A stretch of 64,000 nt of DNA from Chara braunii (GCA_003427395.1 BFEA01000995.1:199132-263131), one strand, 5' to 3'. Shown: positions 25,001 through 35,270, numbered from the stretch's first letter. Notes: generated by a model not told the origin, from the sequence alone. Made by a program: numbers and translations.

Positions 25001-28000
25001 TTGTTCTCTTTGAAACACGCATGTTTGTCTTTAAACTACCGAAATTACGTTGGAATTTTGAAACCCATACTTCGCTTAACAATTCCACAAGAACCACGCA
25101 CCCTTTGACTTGACGTGAGGAAAAGATTATCTCGTTCCCCTACTGCGGAGGAAGTACTGCGCTACAGGCTGGACATCTCCGCTCGTTATCTGAAAAATAT
25201 CCTGCCCAAGCAGGTTTTTCCCACACCAGGGGTACGACAGGCATCGTGCAATCACGGTAAGAAAGGAAAAGGTATGATGGTGTGGTGAACATTAAGCTGC
25301 AGGGCATCATCCAAAGAAATAACCGGACGCAATCTACTTCAGGACACGACAGCAGCTGACACGTCACAACCCAACCACCCCGCCACGGAACCCCTGCAAT
25401 TGACATCCCGAGACTTTACAGTAAACTGAGGTTCGCCGAATCGCAAAAGGGAAAGCCTCTCATGAAGGAATAGAGCACTCTCTGCGAAAGAACAACCGAG
25501 CTACGGATTCCATCATCGGAAACAGGAGCACGCAAGCAAACAACAAACCCATACAAACGCACGTTCAGACAGCTCATTTCTTATTTTGCATCCTGCTGTG
25601 AAATCATCATCATACCAGAGAACCATCCCCCTTAATCGGGGTCCTCTCCCTCTGCTGCGCAGCGGCGTCGTCCTTGAGTTGGTTCTCCTTTCTTAATCCG
25701 CGACCATCTCCCGCATCACGAGGCGATACAGCACCGGAACCACCCTTTCCACGCCGGCGGGAGTCGACGATCGCTTCGTCATTGCTGGTGTGCCCTTCTC
25801 TATCCTGCTTTTCTAGGGCAGCGAGCTCATGAGCACGACGTTGTGCCTTTTTGGCATGCTTTGCACAAAACCGCTGACCGGGCAAGGCGTCCCTCTTGCA
25901 CTGCTTGTTTGACGCTTCACGAATGTACGTACACACTTTGCTGACAGCTGCGTTTGTTGCCCCCGTCCCCGGGTCTTTTACCCCCACCTCCTTCCCCTTG
26001 CCGGGCCCCCTTCCAACAGACTTCGGACTCTTCAATCCTTTCGCCTTCTCCACCTTTGGAGTCGCTGTCCCTGCCTTCTCCGCCTTCGGAGTCCCTCTTT
26101 TCTTCAACGTTTGCTCATAATGCTTCAGACATAAAGACTTGCTCTCATATCGAGGCTCTCGGCAACGCCACGCCCTCCCGTCGGATCTCGTACACCTTTC
26201 ATCGTCAGGTAGGTCAACCTCGTCAGGAGCTGCAGAAATTCGGCGCCCCTTCTTCCCGGGAGCACGTTCGGCCGTAGCGGGCGTGCTACCACCCCCTCTA
26301 CGTCCGTCCTCGATGCCGTCATCTTGCTTCTTCCGCGCCTTGCGGTCCTCGGACTTGGGGGAAACGAGTTTCTTCTTCATCTCTTCCTCCTTGCTTTTGT
26401 GTTCCTTCTCCCTCTTCTCCTTCTTCTTCACAGACCGATCCATCGCCTCCTCCTCCTCCTCGCTGTCTGACGACTCTGGCTGCTGCATCTTCTTCTTCTT
26501 CTTCTTAGTAACGCCATCAGGTAACCTTTGTTCGTCGACCTCGACCTTCTTCTTGCCCCTGGAATCATCCGGATCTTCGGTCTCCATCTTCTTTCTCCTG
26601 CCCTTCGTGTCCTGTACACTCTCCGCATCTGCCTTCTTTGCTTTAACCTTATCCGTATGGGCATGGTCCGCAGTCTCCTGGCTCTTTTTCCTGGGATTGC
26701 CGTCTTCAGCACGGCCCTCTGCCTCCACATTCTTCTTCTTACTCGGTTCATCCGAAGGAGAAGCACCAGCGGGAGGGTGCTCGTCGTCGCCCTTCTTCTT
26801 TCTACGAACATCCTCGCGGGGGGAAGGGGCACCACTGGAGTTGTCGACATCCGTCTTCTTTTTCACTGAACTGCCGTCGTTAGCATAATCCTCCACGGCG
26901 TCTCCTTTCTTTTTCCTACTCGCATCATCACGCTCAACGTCTTCTCCGTCCACGTTATTGCTGGCATCTTCCTCATGCCGCGGGCGCTCTTCCCCCTCCT
27001 TGGCTGCATCGTCACCCGTCACGTCCCGATTTTCAACTTTCCTCCTCTTGTTTGCGTCACCGTGGGTCAGGTCGTCCTCTTCCTCTTCGGTCTTCCCACC
27101 TTTACTCTTGCCTTCCTTGCCTGCTGAATCCGCATGCACTTTCTTCTTTTCCCTCGACTCGGTATCGACCTCTTCTTCGTTGGAAACCTTGCCCTTCTTC
27201 ATTGTAGAGCCATCGTCCGCAACATCACTCGCACCAGACACCTCCTCCTTGGCAAGACCTGAGCCGTCCTCTTCAGCCTTTTTCCTCTTCCGAGATTCCT
27301 TCTGGTACGTAACGCCATTCTTAGGCCCGACAGAATCCTTCTCTTCCATCGTCGGAGAAGAAGGGGGGGCCATAATCATCAGCGGTGCGGGCGTTTCCGA
27401 CTGCGCTCGAGAGTCCTTTTGCTCAGTCAATGAGCCCCTCACCGCCTCACCAGGAGATTTCGCATCTGTTCCGTGACCCTCTTGGTCCAGAGAGACAATC
27501 TCTCTCCCCTCGCCAGCCTTCGGCGACTCCAAAAGCCTAGCCGATCCTGCGTCCAGGGCTTTCACAACTCGGCCGGTCTTTTTCTCTAGGTAACATCGAC
27601 CATCATCCACAATGAAGTAGTTATCCCTATCCAGCGCTTTCAACAACTCGCTAACGCCCGGCGCCCCCCGCTTCAGCTGATGAATCCCCTCCAACCGAAT
27701 TCGCTCCGCCAACAACTTCATAGGCATTCCAGGTGCCTCCTTCCTCAGCACCCTCCAACAAGCATACAGCAGCGAGTTGTACTGCTCAGTTGACGGCGTC
27801 TGCGAACCCTTGTCCACCCGGCCTTTTCCTTCCGCGAGCAACGCCACCTTCGACCCAGCCGCTGCTGCCACTGCAGGCTTTCGTCCCTTAATCAACGCCC
27901 TCGACTCTGGAGGGCTCGCAAGGTGATGCTTGTGCTCCTCCAACGTGCCAGATTTCCCATGTTGCTGAGGCGGAGATGGCCCCGCAAATCCCTGCTTACG

Positions 28001-30319
28001 CTCTCCGAGTGACTTCGGCTGTGCAGCGGGACTGGAAGATACTGTGCCGCCCAATGACGCCCTCGAAGCTGGGGCGGAACCCTGCTGGTGCTTCTGGACA
28101 AGCACAGCCTTCGTCTTCAGTTGAGGGTTGAGAGCAGACTTTCGCTCCGATACTTTCGACTGTTGGGACGCGACAATATGCTTCCGCTCATCTGGGCCAA
28201 CCTTCTCTCCTTGGCTGTGCTTGACCAACCGCCCCTTACCCAGTTGACCTTGATGTTGTGGGCTTTTCAATCCAGGTCGCTGAAACTTGCTCCCCGCCTT
28301 GTTCCCTTCCATTTCGTCGTCTCCTTTACTGTTATGTGCATCCTTCTTCTTCACACGCTCCAATGAAGTCCCCTCCAGCCGCCGTCGCTTAGGTTCATCG
28401 TACTCTTCGTCGTCCTCATATTCATGACGCTTCGCTCGTTTGTTCTCGTACCCTCGCTTCTTCTTCACCTTCTCATCTTCCGACTCCGATTCCTCTTCTT
28501 CAGACCCAACGTCTCTGGTTCTCCTGACCTTCTCTGTGCCGTGCGCACGGCGCCGTTTAGTCTTGCCACCACCCCTCCTCCGGTACTCGTCGCTTTCATC
28601 ACTATCCTCAGAAGACTGGGAATCATCTCCATCATCCGAATCACTGCCCGCTCTCCCATTTCCTCTACTATACTCCTTCCTCCTTTCCGACTTTTCTGAT
28701 TTCTTGTCTCTCCCTTTCTTGTACCGAGTGTCATCGTCACTCTCAAAATCGTAAGGGTCCTTCTCTGAGTCGCTCCCGGACGAGGACGACGACGAGCTCT
28801 CAAGGCGTGATTTCATCTCCCGGTGCTTTCCAAAGTGTTTGGCGACCTTCAATTTACCTTCTGCTCCTACGCCGTCTTTCAGTTTCTCCCTTTCCCGCAT
28901 GGCTTCCTTCTTCTTCCCTTCTTGATCAGGCGACACAAGTTTCCCATCCTTTTCCTTCCGCGGACTCTTTACTCGCTCCTCCTTCCCAACACCTTTCCTC
29001 TCCTTCTCCTTAACCACACTTCTACCGTCCTTTCCCGCTGTTATCCCGCGCTTGCCCTCCTCCTTAGGGAGACTCTTCCCACCCTTCTCCTTTGCCATAC
29101 TTTTTCCTTCTTCCTTTCCTGAGCTCTTCAGCTGTTTCTCCTTCGTCAACGAATGCTTCACTCCCTCCTCCTTCAGCGAGTTCCTGCCGTCCCGCGGCGG
29201 CGCATTCCCACTGTCCTTCTTTGGGGTCTCCCGTGAGGGTTCCTTCTGCTTGACACCTTCCTTCTCTTTCGGCGAGACGACGGTCTTAGCCTCGCTCAAG
29301 GTTTCCTTCTCCTTCTTCTCCTTGCCTGCTGCATCCTTACCTTCACGAACAGCCTCAACCTTCTTCGGCAAACTTTTCGCTTTCGCCACAGGCTTCCTTT
29401 CTCCTTCCTTCTTCGGAGAACTGTCGCTCTCCCTCACGACGCCTCCCTTCTCTGATTTATCTTTGCTCTCACTCTCATGGGCGGATGCTCGCTCTACGTC
29501 TGTGCTCTCCCTATCCTTCACCGCACCCTTCTCTTTCTGAGATGTCTTTTTATCTTCATCGACATTCTGCTCATCCTTCTGCGACAACCCTTCTTCATGC
29601 GAGCCGTCTCCTTCCTCCTCGCGCGGATGGTCCTTCTGCTCCCTTACCTTCTCGCGCTTAGGTGCACCCTTCTCCTTGCTCTTGGGCGATATTGGTTTAT
29701 CCTCCGACTCGCATCCAGAGTTCCCGTCGTCGTCGCCATCCTTCTTGTGCTTTTCCCCCCTTGTTTTCCGACTCTTCTGCTGGTCATCCCGAACAACCTC
29801 GTCTTCCTCATCATCATTCTGCTTTCCCGCTAAGTCCCGAGTCTTCTCCTCGCCATCCCGAGCGACTCCCTTCTCTTCTTTTTTTCCCTGCTCCTTCGCA
29901 TCTCTCTCCACGTCATCGTCCTCAGTACTTAACTTGCTCCCCTTTTCCACCACTTCTCCCCTCTCCCCCTCTCCCTCCTCTTTGACATCCTTCCCCCCTC
30001 CCTTCTCCTCCGCCTTATCCCTCAGTTTGCCCTTGTCTTCCGCTCCCTTCGAGTTCTGCTCCTCCTCGTGCGCGGCTGACTTCTTCACACAGCACCCTTC
30101 GGCCGACTGCGTCTCCATTTTCGATCCTTTCGATTCCGCGGGCGCTCCGCCGCCGCCGTCTCCCGCCTCTTTTTCATTTCGCGCATTCTCCACTTCCATT
30201 CTCATTTCGTCTGCCGCACGAAGTATGCCGCTCCATCTGACGTCCCGGGCCGGGTTCCCAGGAGGAGACGCGACACCGTCGCCCGCACTCTCATTTGCAC
30301 CCTCAAGTGGAGCATCCAT
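9969..30319 (-). CDS. JMJ25: JmjC-domain histone H3K9 demethylase, JMJ25/IBM1 class (whole gene, 12 coding exons)
   Basis: Coding exons in transcript order: 30,319-25,616; 24,170-24,037; 23,046-22,950; 22,086-21,954; 20,293-20,239; 19,425-18,519; 17,597-17,268; 16,194-15,700; 14,020-13,948; 12,162-12,077; 11,607-11,488; 10,052-9,969. Every junction is GT...CAG and the frame is kept throughout, giving about 2,405 residues from the ATG at 30,319. Order of parts: long charged N-terminus, winged-helix-like segment, two WRC motifs, two cysteine clusters, JmjC. Plant members of this class remove methyl groups from H3K9 in the nucleus, using Fe(II) and 2-oxoglutarate, and protect genes from silencing. 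The Fe ligands His-Tyr-Asp (exon 7) and His of CPHQVRN (exon 10) are present. The length is about twice that usual for the family. The symbol is by class, not proven orthology. Confidence 0.9.
11488..11607 (-). CDS. JMJ25: Demethylase exon: C-terminal JmjC segment
   Basis: 40 codons, [20 protein letters not shown] then [20 protein letters not shown]. It matches the SCIKVAxDFVSPENVxECxRLTEEFRLLP block. The acceptor is TGTGCAG and the donor is CAG|GTGAGT. Confidence 0.95.
12077..12162 (-). CDS. JMJ25: Demethylase exon: third iron ligand (CPHQVRN)
   Basis: It encodes [20 protein letters not shown] then CPHQVRNMK. The His of CPHQVRN is the third Fe(II) ligand. With the HYD of the earlier exon the catalytic triad is complete, so the enzyme is predicted active. 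The acceptor is TTGCAG and the donor is AAG|GTGAGG. Confidence 0.96.
13528..13715 (+). repeat. MITE-like repeat in a demethylase intron
   Basis: It opens with TTAAACCGCCAG and contains CTACCAGACCACGATGGCTGG, matching the minus strand of the 4,861-5,074 MITE; its right part matches 6,400-6,475. It is a longer, diverged member of that family sitting between the exons at 14,020-13,948 and 12,162-12,077. Confidence 0.55.
13948..14020 (-). CDS. JMJ25: Demethylase exon: JmjC HPIYDQ segment
   Basis: It reads [20 protein letters not shown] and KEEK, matching the HPIHDQxFFLTxEHKxKLKEE block of the family. The acceptor is TTGGCAG and the donor is AAAG|GTATGT; it leaves phase 1. Confidence 0.95.
15700..16194 (-). 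CDS. JMJ25: Demethylase exon: JmjC insert with charged loop
   Basis: It begins [20 protein letters not shown] and ends [20 protein letters not shown] with HWREFRH just after. Between them is a charged loop of about 90 residues (Lys, Glu, Asp, Gly). Plant JMJ25 proteins carry a variable acidic loop at this point of the JmjC fold, so it is expected in kind. The donor is AGG|GTATGC; phase 0 on both sides. Confidence 0.95.
17268..17597 (-). CDS. JMJ25: Demethylase exon: JmjC core with the HxD iron ligands
   Basis: 110 codons from [16 protein letters not shown], through [20 protein letters not shown] and [14 protein letters not shown], to [10 protein letters not shown]. His and Asp of HYD are the first two Fe(II) ligands of KDM3-type JmjC domains. 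The acceptor is CCTGCAG and the donor is GTG|GTGAGT. Nothing needed for catalysis is missing here. Confidence 0.96.
17815..18375. repeat. Intronic minisatellite
   Basis: About ten imperfect units of roughly 40-50 bp, each with GAGCTCAAAAGAACTAG or a close variant, followed by a purine-rich spacer. It fills much of the intron between the exons at 19,425-18,519 and 17,597-17,268 and explains the long spurious frames there. Confidence 0.8.
18519..19425 (-). CDS. JMJ25: Demethylase exon: second cysteine cluster and start of the JmjC region
   Basis: It opens with [20 protein letters not shown] and VCLECV, the second zinc cluster. A charged spacer of about 70 residues follows, then the [19 protein letters not shown] helix, a CEC pair, and LYCPHVSAL ... 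[19 protein letters not shown] and [13 protein letters not shown], the conserved lead-in to the JmjC domain. It ends DCLDWCE at the donor GAG|GTGAGA. 907 nt, leaving phase 0. Confidence 0.95.
20239..20293 (-). CDS. JMJ25: Demethylase mini-exon (55 nt)
   Basis: It reads [19 protein letters not shown] across its two split codons, matching the VDIKQAxLESDERVYC element that starts the second cysteine cluster in the family. The acceptor is ATAACAG and the donor is CTG|GTATGA. Both phases fit the neighbouring exons, which supports this short exon strongly. Confidence 0.92.
21630..21734. mobile_element. 105-bp MITE in a demethylase intron, TA-flanked
   Basis: The ends CCGTCTTCACCCGAATACAA and, on the minus strand, CCGTCTTCACCCGAATAGAA form an inverted repeat of about 33 bp with few mismatches, with TA on both sides. 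The ends resemble those of the larger elements at 32,293-33,206 and 35,897-37,080 (CCGTCTTCCCCCRAACATAA), so it is probably a short member of the same family. The TA target fits Tc1/mariner-type elements. Confidence 0.75.
21801..21843 (+). repeat. Poly-G tract
   Basis: About 43 bases that are almost all G, with an unbroken G run near 18 bases. On the minus (sense) strand of the demethylase this is a C tract in an intron, about 110 bp downstream of the donor after 21,954. G-quadruplex formation is likely on the plus strand. Confidence 0.85.
21954..22086 (-). CDS. JMJ25: Demethylase exon: helical linker between the cysteine clusters
   Basis: It encodes [20 protein letters not shown], then [21 protein letters not shown]. 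It corresponds to the YxLxxLLPxLKxIHxEQxxEKExEA linker conserved in JMJ25 proteins. The acceptor is GAACAG and the donor is GGAG|GTAAGC; it leaves phase 1. Confidence 0.9.
22950..23046 (-). CDS. JMJ25: Demethylase exon: second half of the RING-like cysteine cluster
   Basis: It completes the Trp and continues [19 protein letters not shown], then [13 protein letters not shown]. The CPxCRGxCNCxxCL signature is diagnostic of the plant KDM3-type zinc cluster. The acceptor is TTTTCAG and the donor is CAT|GTAAAG. Confidence 0.95.
24037..24170 (-). CDS. JMJ25: Demethylase exon: first half of the RING-like cysteine cluster
   Basis: It reads [13 protein letters not shown] then [19 protein letters not shown] and a YCTSCIKKW end. 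This is the CHQC zinc-binding start typical of plant JMJ25/JMJ24 proteins. The acceptor is GTTTCAG before 24,170 and the donor is ATG|GTAAGT after 24,037. It leaves phase 2; the split Trp codon is completed in the next exon. Confidence 0.95.
24793..25040. repeat. 124-bp tandem duplication in a demethylase intron
   Basis: The unit starting GATTCACTTCGTCCTGCTAG at 24,793 is repeated at 24,917 almost without change, inside the intron between the giant exon and the first cysteine exon. Confidence 0.85.
25616..30319 (-). CDS. JMJ25: Demethylase exon 1 (or 2): charged N-terminus, winged-helix-like segment, two WRC motifs
   Basis: One open frame of about 1,568 codons. The first two thirds is Lys/Glu/Asp/Ser-rich low complexity. 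At about 27,560-27,800 a compact segment ([17 protein letters not shown] ... [13 protein letters not shown]) looks like a winged helix, similar in style to HARE-HTH domains; this is inference. At 26,120-26,194 is a classic WRC motif, C-x9-C-x10-C-x2-H, and at 25,853-25,940 a second with C-x10-C-x10-C-x2-H. WRC motifs are known at the N-terminus of many plant JMJ25 proteins. The donor is CTG|GTATGA at 25,616/25,615. The start could instead lie in an upstream exon, since an acceptor TTTGCAG precedes 30,369. Confidence 0.85.
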
Positions 30320-30368
30320 ATGCCGTGGCGATTCCGCCTCACCGTCTTGCCGACCAACCCCTTTGCTC

Positions 30369-30385
30369 TCTGCAAAGGTCAGCAC
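30369..30385 (-). promoter_or_regulatory. Candidate 3' splice acceptor upstream of the demethylase start
   Basis: On the minus strand GTGCTGACCTTTGCAG ends at 30,370 and combines a CTGAC branch-point-like motif with a TTTGCAG acceptor. The open frame continues in phase through it, so at least one upstream exon, coding or 5' UTR, is likely. If non-coding, translation starts at the ATG at 30,319. Confidence 0.5.
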
Positions 30386-31440
30386 CGCTGCGCATCACCT
30401 TCGGCACAGTCACACAACCCTTAATACCGTATCAGGGTAATAACTCCACACACGACAGACAAGACGCGAGATGCAGACAAGAGCCGCCAGGCAAATAACA
30501 ATGAACGCTCACTCGCAAACACTCTTGGGCACACCATTTCACGTCACAATCGCGACGTCCCTTACGATGCTATCCCTAATCGACAGGACTTGAGAAGGGA
30601 ACACAACCAGGCACCCGTTCCCCTTTCCCTGTATTCAACACACACTCGTTCCCGCCCAGACCCATACCCTTTCCGAGGAAAGTCTTTCTTGGAGGGGGAA
30701 AAAACTTTGAGCAGAGTATACGCCGCTGCGCCGCCATAGACAACTCATGCCCGAAGATCCCAGTTCATAATCATATCGCCGCATTCCAGTCTTGACTGCC
30801 AAGTGAGGGCATATTCACACTGCGACGTATATTCGCAAAATCGCAAATTTTGAGTAACGCGCGCGCAGTCTCACAGCCGCCGAAGGGCGTCCACCGGACG
30901 CCTCAAAAACGAAACGAAACGAAACGAACCTGAAATTCGCGAGTCCTCGCGAGCGCGGAAATCCCCCGTTCGCTTGGTTTTTCGCTTCACGGCCGCATAG
31001 CACACGCGAATTCGATCGCGGAAATGGCCTCGCGAAGTTCGTGGCGGTTTCGCGTGTGCTATGCGGCGGTGAGGCCATTTTTCGCCAAAAATACCAAACC
31101 CGCCCATCGACGGGGCCGTAGATGGGCGGCGGAAAGCCTGCTGCCAGCGGGCGCACCAGCAGGAACGGCTTGGTGATCCTGGTCTCCGCGTGGCGGCGGA
31201 AAGCCGGTTGCCAGCGGGCGCACACTTCCGCGAGCCCGCCAGGGCCGTAGACCGTCCATCGTCGGGGGATCGACGGTGAAAGGTCGGCGTTCGAGGGCGC
31301 GAAGGCCGTTGGGGAGGGCCGTTCGAATTTGGAGTGATTTCCTGTTCCGCCCGCGGCCGCCCCTCGGCACCTCGCCATCTACCATCCCCGAGGTAGGCAA
31401 TTGCCGAATTTAGCGTGTGGTGGTGGTGAGCCATGGCGAA
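30386..31440 (-). promoter_or_regulatory. GC-rich 5' flank and probable promoter region of the demethylase
   Basis: From about 30,840 to 31,400 the base composition turns strongly GC- and CpG-rich, unlike the surrounding DNA. It contains a pair of inverted GCGAA-rich arms around CATAGCACACGCGAA (about 30,995 and 31,050). A direct repeat with GGCGGCGGAAAGCC plus GCCAGCGGGCGCAC occurs at about 31,128 and 31,192. Long frames open on the minus strand in more than one phase, as expected from composition. No core promoter element is clear. Confidence 0.45.
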
Positions 31441-32290
31441 GCGCCCTACTGTGAGTTGCTGGCCTTCTCAATCGTGCTCTGGGGTGCTGGCTGCTGCCAT
31501 TTGGGTGAGAGTGTGTTTGTAGATTCAAGGTGACGTGAGGGGGAGAGAAAGGTTGAAGATGCCTCCCCAATGTTGCTTGTTGTCCTGGCTATGGTTGTAT
31601 TGCAAGCCACAAGCAGGTGGCAGTCCTCATGCACTAGTTTACCCAAGAGTCTTTCAGTTTGGCCATGTTGATTCCACCTTCAATATCATAGCAACAGCTA
31701 TGGAAATGGCCATGTTGGCTTACCCTTCACTATCATAGCGACAGCTATGGACCCTTGCCCTTCCCGGTGGTAGCTGCGCTATCGGGGAGATAATGTGTGG
31801 GCCAATACAACTCGAAGTGATAATGATGTAACATACTACTACGACAACAACATCAGAACGGGAGAGGAAGTGTTTCACAAAATCATCGTTAATCTAAAAC
31901 CATTTTAGTGGAAGCTTAGGGCTGAAAACGTTGTCGCGGCAAAAACCCTGACAAAGGTATTTACTCCCTATTTTACGTGTCAGAGGTGGTGCGAGATAAA
32001 ACGTGAAAACGATTTATGGTAGGACAGCAGGAGGATCACGTAATCCATTGGGAATTGTGGAGGAAGAAAGAGTAAAATTTTACGCCAGGCAACCCATCTC
32101 CCGTTTTATTTTACTAGGCAGGTCACTTGGCTTAAGCCAATGATCTCCGCAGTCAAAACCGCCCGCCCGCAAAACTAGGCGCCTGCTCAATTGGAACGAG
32201 GAAAGGTTGAGAAAAAGAGAGCTTTAACAAAAAATAAATCACCAAGCGCAATTGTGCACCCGCATCGGGTCGTACCAACAGAGGTAGGGC
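31441..32290. other. Intergenic, no gene seen
   Basis: A short tandem repeat of about 47 bp with GCCATGTTG ... CAGCTATGGA occurs twice at about 31,663-31,755. Nothing else can be assigned. Confidence 0.5.
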
Positions 32291-32292
32291 TA

Positions 32293-33206
32293 CCGTCTTC
32301 CCCCAAACATAAAGCATATGTGTTGTAAACGAATACAACGTATACTGTGCGTTGTATTCGTTTACAACGCATATGCGTTATGTTCAAGTGAACAAGACCA
32401 GCTTTACCTTTACAATTGGGTCACGTCCAGGCTGAGTAGGCTCAGTTTGGGACCACGATTGAGAGTCTCAGAGCCTTGAAAAAACGGTAAAAGAAAAGTA
32501 GCGACGTACGTACCTTTCCATGTTCTGCCCGAAGATTAATTTACTTCCCCTACCTGGGGCCTTGCTCCACTCCTTAACAAATGTGCAAAATGAGAATGAA
32601 TTTTCTGCTATAACATGGAAAGATACAACTTTTTTGTATTTTTTGTCTCTGTGACCACCGTAGTAGCGAGGCCTTGGTAAGTGGCTTGAATTTCCACTTC
32701 CTTGGTCGTGCCACTTTCTTAGTTGTCAGAAGCGCCTTCGTGCACGGACACACACACACGCACACACACACACACAGGGTAACTTGTCAGTGACACGGAG
32801 GGCGGTTGCTTGTCGACAGCAGAGTACTGGGGACAGGGAGAGAGAAAACGTCGTGCACCGCACTCCGTGTCAATGACCTGGAGAGCAGTTTCTTACTGAA
32901 AGAAGCGCATAGGGGTCATAGAGAGAGGGAGAGAAAGAGAGAGAACGCACGGGCCTGTCCCGGTCAGCAGGGCAAGAACGGAGCAGGCGCTGACCTTTGG
33001 GGGTGGGGGAATAAGTTATGTTCGAATGCAACAATTTTCTCATTGTGAAATTCGAATATAAGACATGTATGTAGTATTTGAATAGAACGCATATGTGTTA
33101 TATTCAAAGTGCCCTTGTATTCGAAGCAAACTGTCCAACTTTTCGAAAACAAGTTTTTTGAAAAACTAAAATACAACGCATATGCGTTATGTTCGGGGGA
33201 AAACGG
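32293..33206. mobile_element. 914-bp TA-flanked MITE
   Basis: Left end CCGTCTTCCCCCAAACATAA and right end, on the minus strand, CCGTTTTCCCCCGAACATAA form the inverted repeats; TA lies immediately outside both. Inside is a near-perfect palindrome at about 32,315-32,375 and a (CA)n run. Most of the element matches 35,897-37,080 in the opposite orientation. No transposase is present, so it is non-autonomous, most simply Tc1/mariner-like by its TA target. Confidence 0.8.
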
Positions 33207-33769
33207 TAGGCGCGACGGTGTGCGTTTACTGAAGGAAGGGCCGATGCTCGGATTTGCTGTAACATGGGGCGTGACCAGTAACTCACGTAGTATGCATGAC
33301 TCGCTACGATGGGAGGTGAGAAGCGAGTCAGGAATGCGCATCCAATCAGAGAAGGACGAGGGCGATAAAGATAAGCAGGAGTCTTCGATTGCGAAAGGGT
33401 CGAAAAAATCAGCGTATTACGAATGTCGAATGATGTGAAAGCGCGGTGGTCTGGGGCATATTGGGAGACAAAGATTACATTATGACGACACTGGCCACGC
33501 AGCCAAAGCGACGCATCTGGTTGGTGAAAAAACACCAGACTCAATCGGACGTTCGAATTGCGGCATTAAATTAATAAAGACTGGCCGACCCCCCGGGTCA
33601 GACGGCCCTAAGTACAATCCGTGATGTGTCATGGTCAGCGCACACTAACACCAAGGACCTCTGAACGTTGTGGAAGGAAGGGGTGAACGTGGCCCTACAA
33701 GGCTGTGAAACGATGAATGAGGGAGAGTCTGCTTCCTAGCCCGACCGCCGATTAGCTACTTCCACTACA

Positions 33770-33960
33770 TAGGAAAGTTGCACCTATTCCAATATGGGAT
33801 AGGAGCTAGCGTAGTAGGTTAAGGTGCCCAACTCATGCTCAGTAGGTCAAAAGGACGAATCTCCGCAACCGCTAGTCGTTGGACTAATTTTTTTTTTATA
33901 GGGGCAACCCGTAGTGGGGACGAGTGCCCCGGTTCAAATCCCCCCACCAACCCTTTCTTT
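33770..33960. repeat. tRNA-like SINE candidate
   Basis: GGGATAGGAGCTAGCGTAGT resembles a pol III A box, and a GGTTCAAATCC B box lies at about 33,932, with a CAT-containing loop between and a T-rich tract inside. The A-box side matches 55,905-55,950. The A-to-B spacing is longer than in a tRNA, so an insertion or a composite SINE is likely. The orientation is not certain. Confidence 0.5.
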
Positions 33961-34446
33961 TCCTTTTCTTTTATTTATTTATTTATTTATTAGGCTACTT
34001 GAGTGGTCCGAGGTCACATGCCCGGTCAGGCAAATATATATATATAAATGTATTTATTCAATAACAAGAAAAATAAATAAAATAATATAATGATTACGGT
34101 TATTTCTCATGGTACGAGCCAAAAAAGTTTGAAAACTATAATAAAATTCGAAAAAAATACTGATATCTTAATACTGCCTGATTTTATAAGAATTCAGTTA
34201 AAAAGTTTTCATCGATTCATAGAAAAAGTCTTGCTATAAAATATATATATATATATATCGTCAATACAATATATATAAATATATATTTTTTAAATAATTT
34301 ATTTTATTCTAAATTTGGTGAAGAATTTCGATGTGACCCTGAGACAAACGTTATTCAGTTTATTTTTCTGCATAACGTAGTTGTTTTTTTTATTATTTTT
34401 TTATTTTTATTTTTTTTTGACCTTCCCTGGTCCTTGCACGGGCTGA
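33961..34446. other. AT-rich non-coding stretch
   Basis: A (TTTA)n run, a (TA)n run at about 34,241-34,258 and the dispersed repeat shared with 813-890 (here 34,309-34,390). No gene seen. Confidence 0.5.
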
Positions 34447-34905
34447 CCACCCCACAAGCAGTTATCGGGTAGCTGAAAATTCGGGAATGCAAATTTTGAA
34501 GTGAGAGTTTTGCACAGTCTGAAAATCTTAAATAGTCTTGAAGTGGTGAAAAAAACGAGGACCATGAAAACCACATGTTTAGGCAAGCTGCATCCTGAAG
34601 TGGTGAAGGGTGTTCTGAAGTGGTCAAGTGAGAGTTTTGGGCAGTCTGAAAATTTTGAGTGGTCCTGAGGTGGTGAAAGTCCCAAGACCATGAAAACCAC
34701 CCTTCACCACTTGAGGATGCAGCCTGCCTAAACATGTAGTTTTCAGGGTCCTCGGAGCTTTCACCACTTCAGGACTATTCAAGATTTTTAGACATGAATG
34801 GTCCTGAAGTGGTGAAAGGTCCGAGGACCCTGAAAACCATCTGTTTAGGCAGGCTGCATCCTGAAGTGGTGATGAAAAATGCGACTGTTGTTAACCTTCT
34901 CTCGG
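34447..34905 (-). mobile_element. Copy of the element nested at 36,444-37,042
   Basis: Its ends (CACAAGCAGTTATCGGG and ACTGTTGTTAACCTTCT) match the ends of the 36,444-37,042 element in reverse. It is built from repeated inverted TTCACCACTTCAGGATGCAG modules. No coding capacity. Flanking sequences are too diverged for a firm target duplication. Confidence 0.7.
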
Positions 34906-35164
34906 CGACCCGGGACCCTGGGCAGCCTGGCTGGTAGCCTAAATTATTTTTATTTTTTTATTTACATTTTCTTTCCCTCTCATAATTTTATTTTCCTCTC
35001 TTTCTTCTTAGTGCTTATTCCCTACTCCATTCGATGGAACATTAACAAAGAGAACATGGCCGGCCTCACGATCGGGCTCGTTCAAAGAAGGAGAGGGAGA
35101 GGAAACGAGCAGGGACGAGCTAGTAGCATGCGCGAACCAGCAACACAAAACCAGTAGAGAGAGG

Positions 35165-35222
<58 letters not shown>

Positions 35223-35230
35223 GCTATGAA

Positions 35231-35270
<40 letters not shown>

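Noticed and set aside
26139-30440. Long plus-strand ORFs opposite the giant exon
   Set aside because: Ser/Phe/Leu-rich shadows of the minus-strand Lys/Glu codons.
30815-31434. Two overlapping 187-codon minus-strand ORFs
   Set aside because: GC-rich DNA with repeats opens more than one frame; no domain is seen. Treated as the 5' flank of the demethylase.
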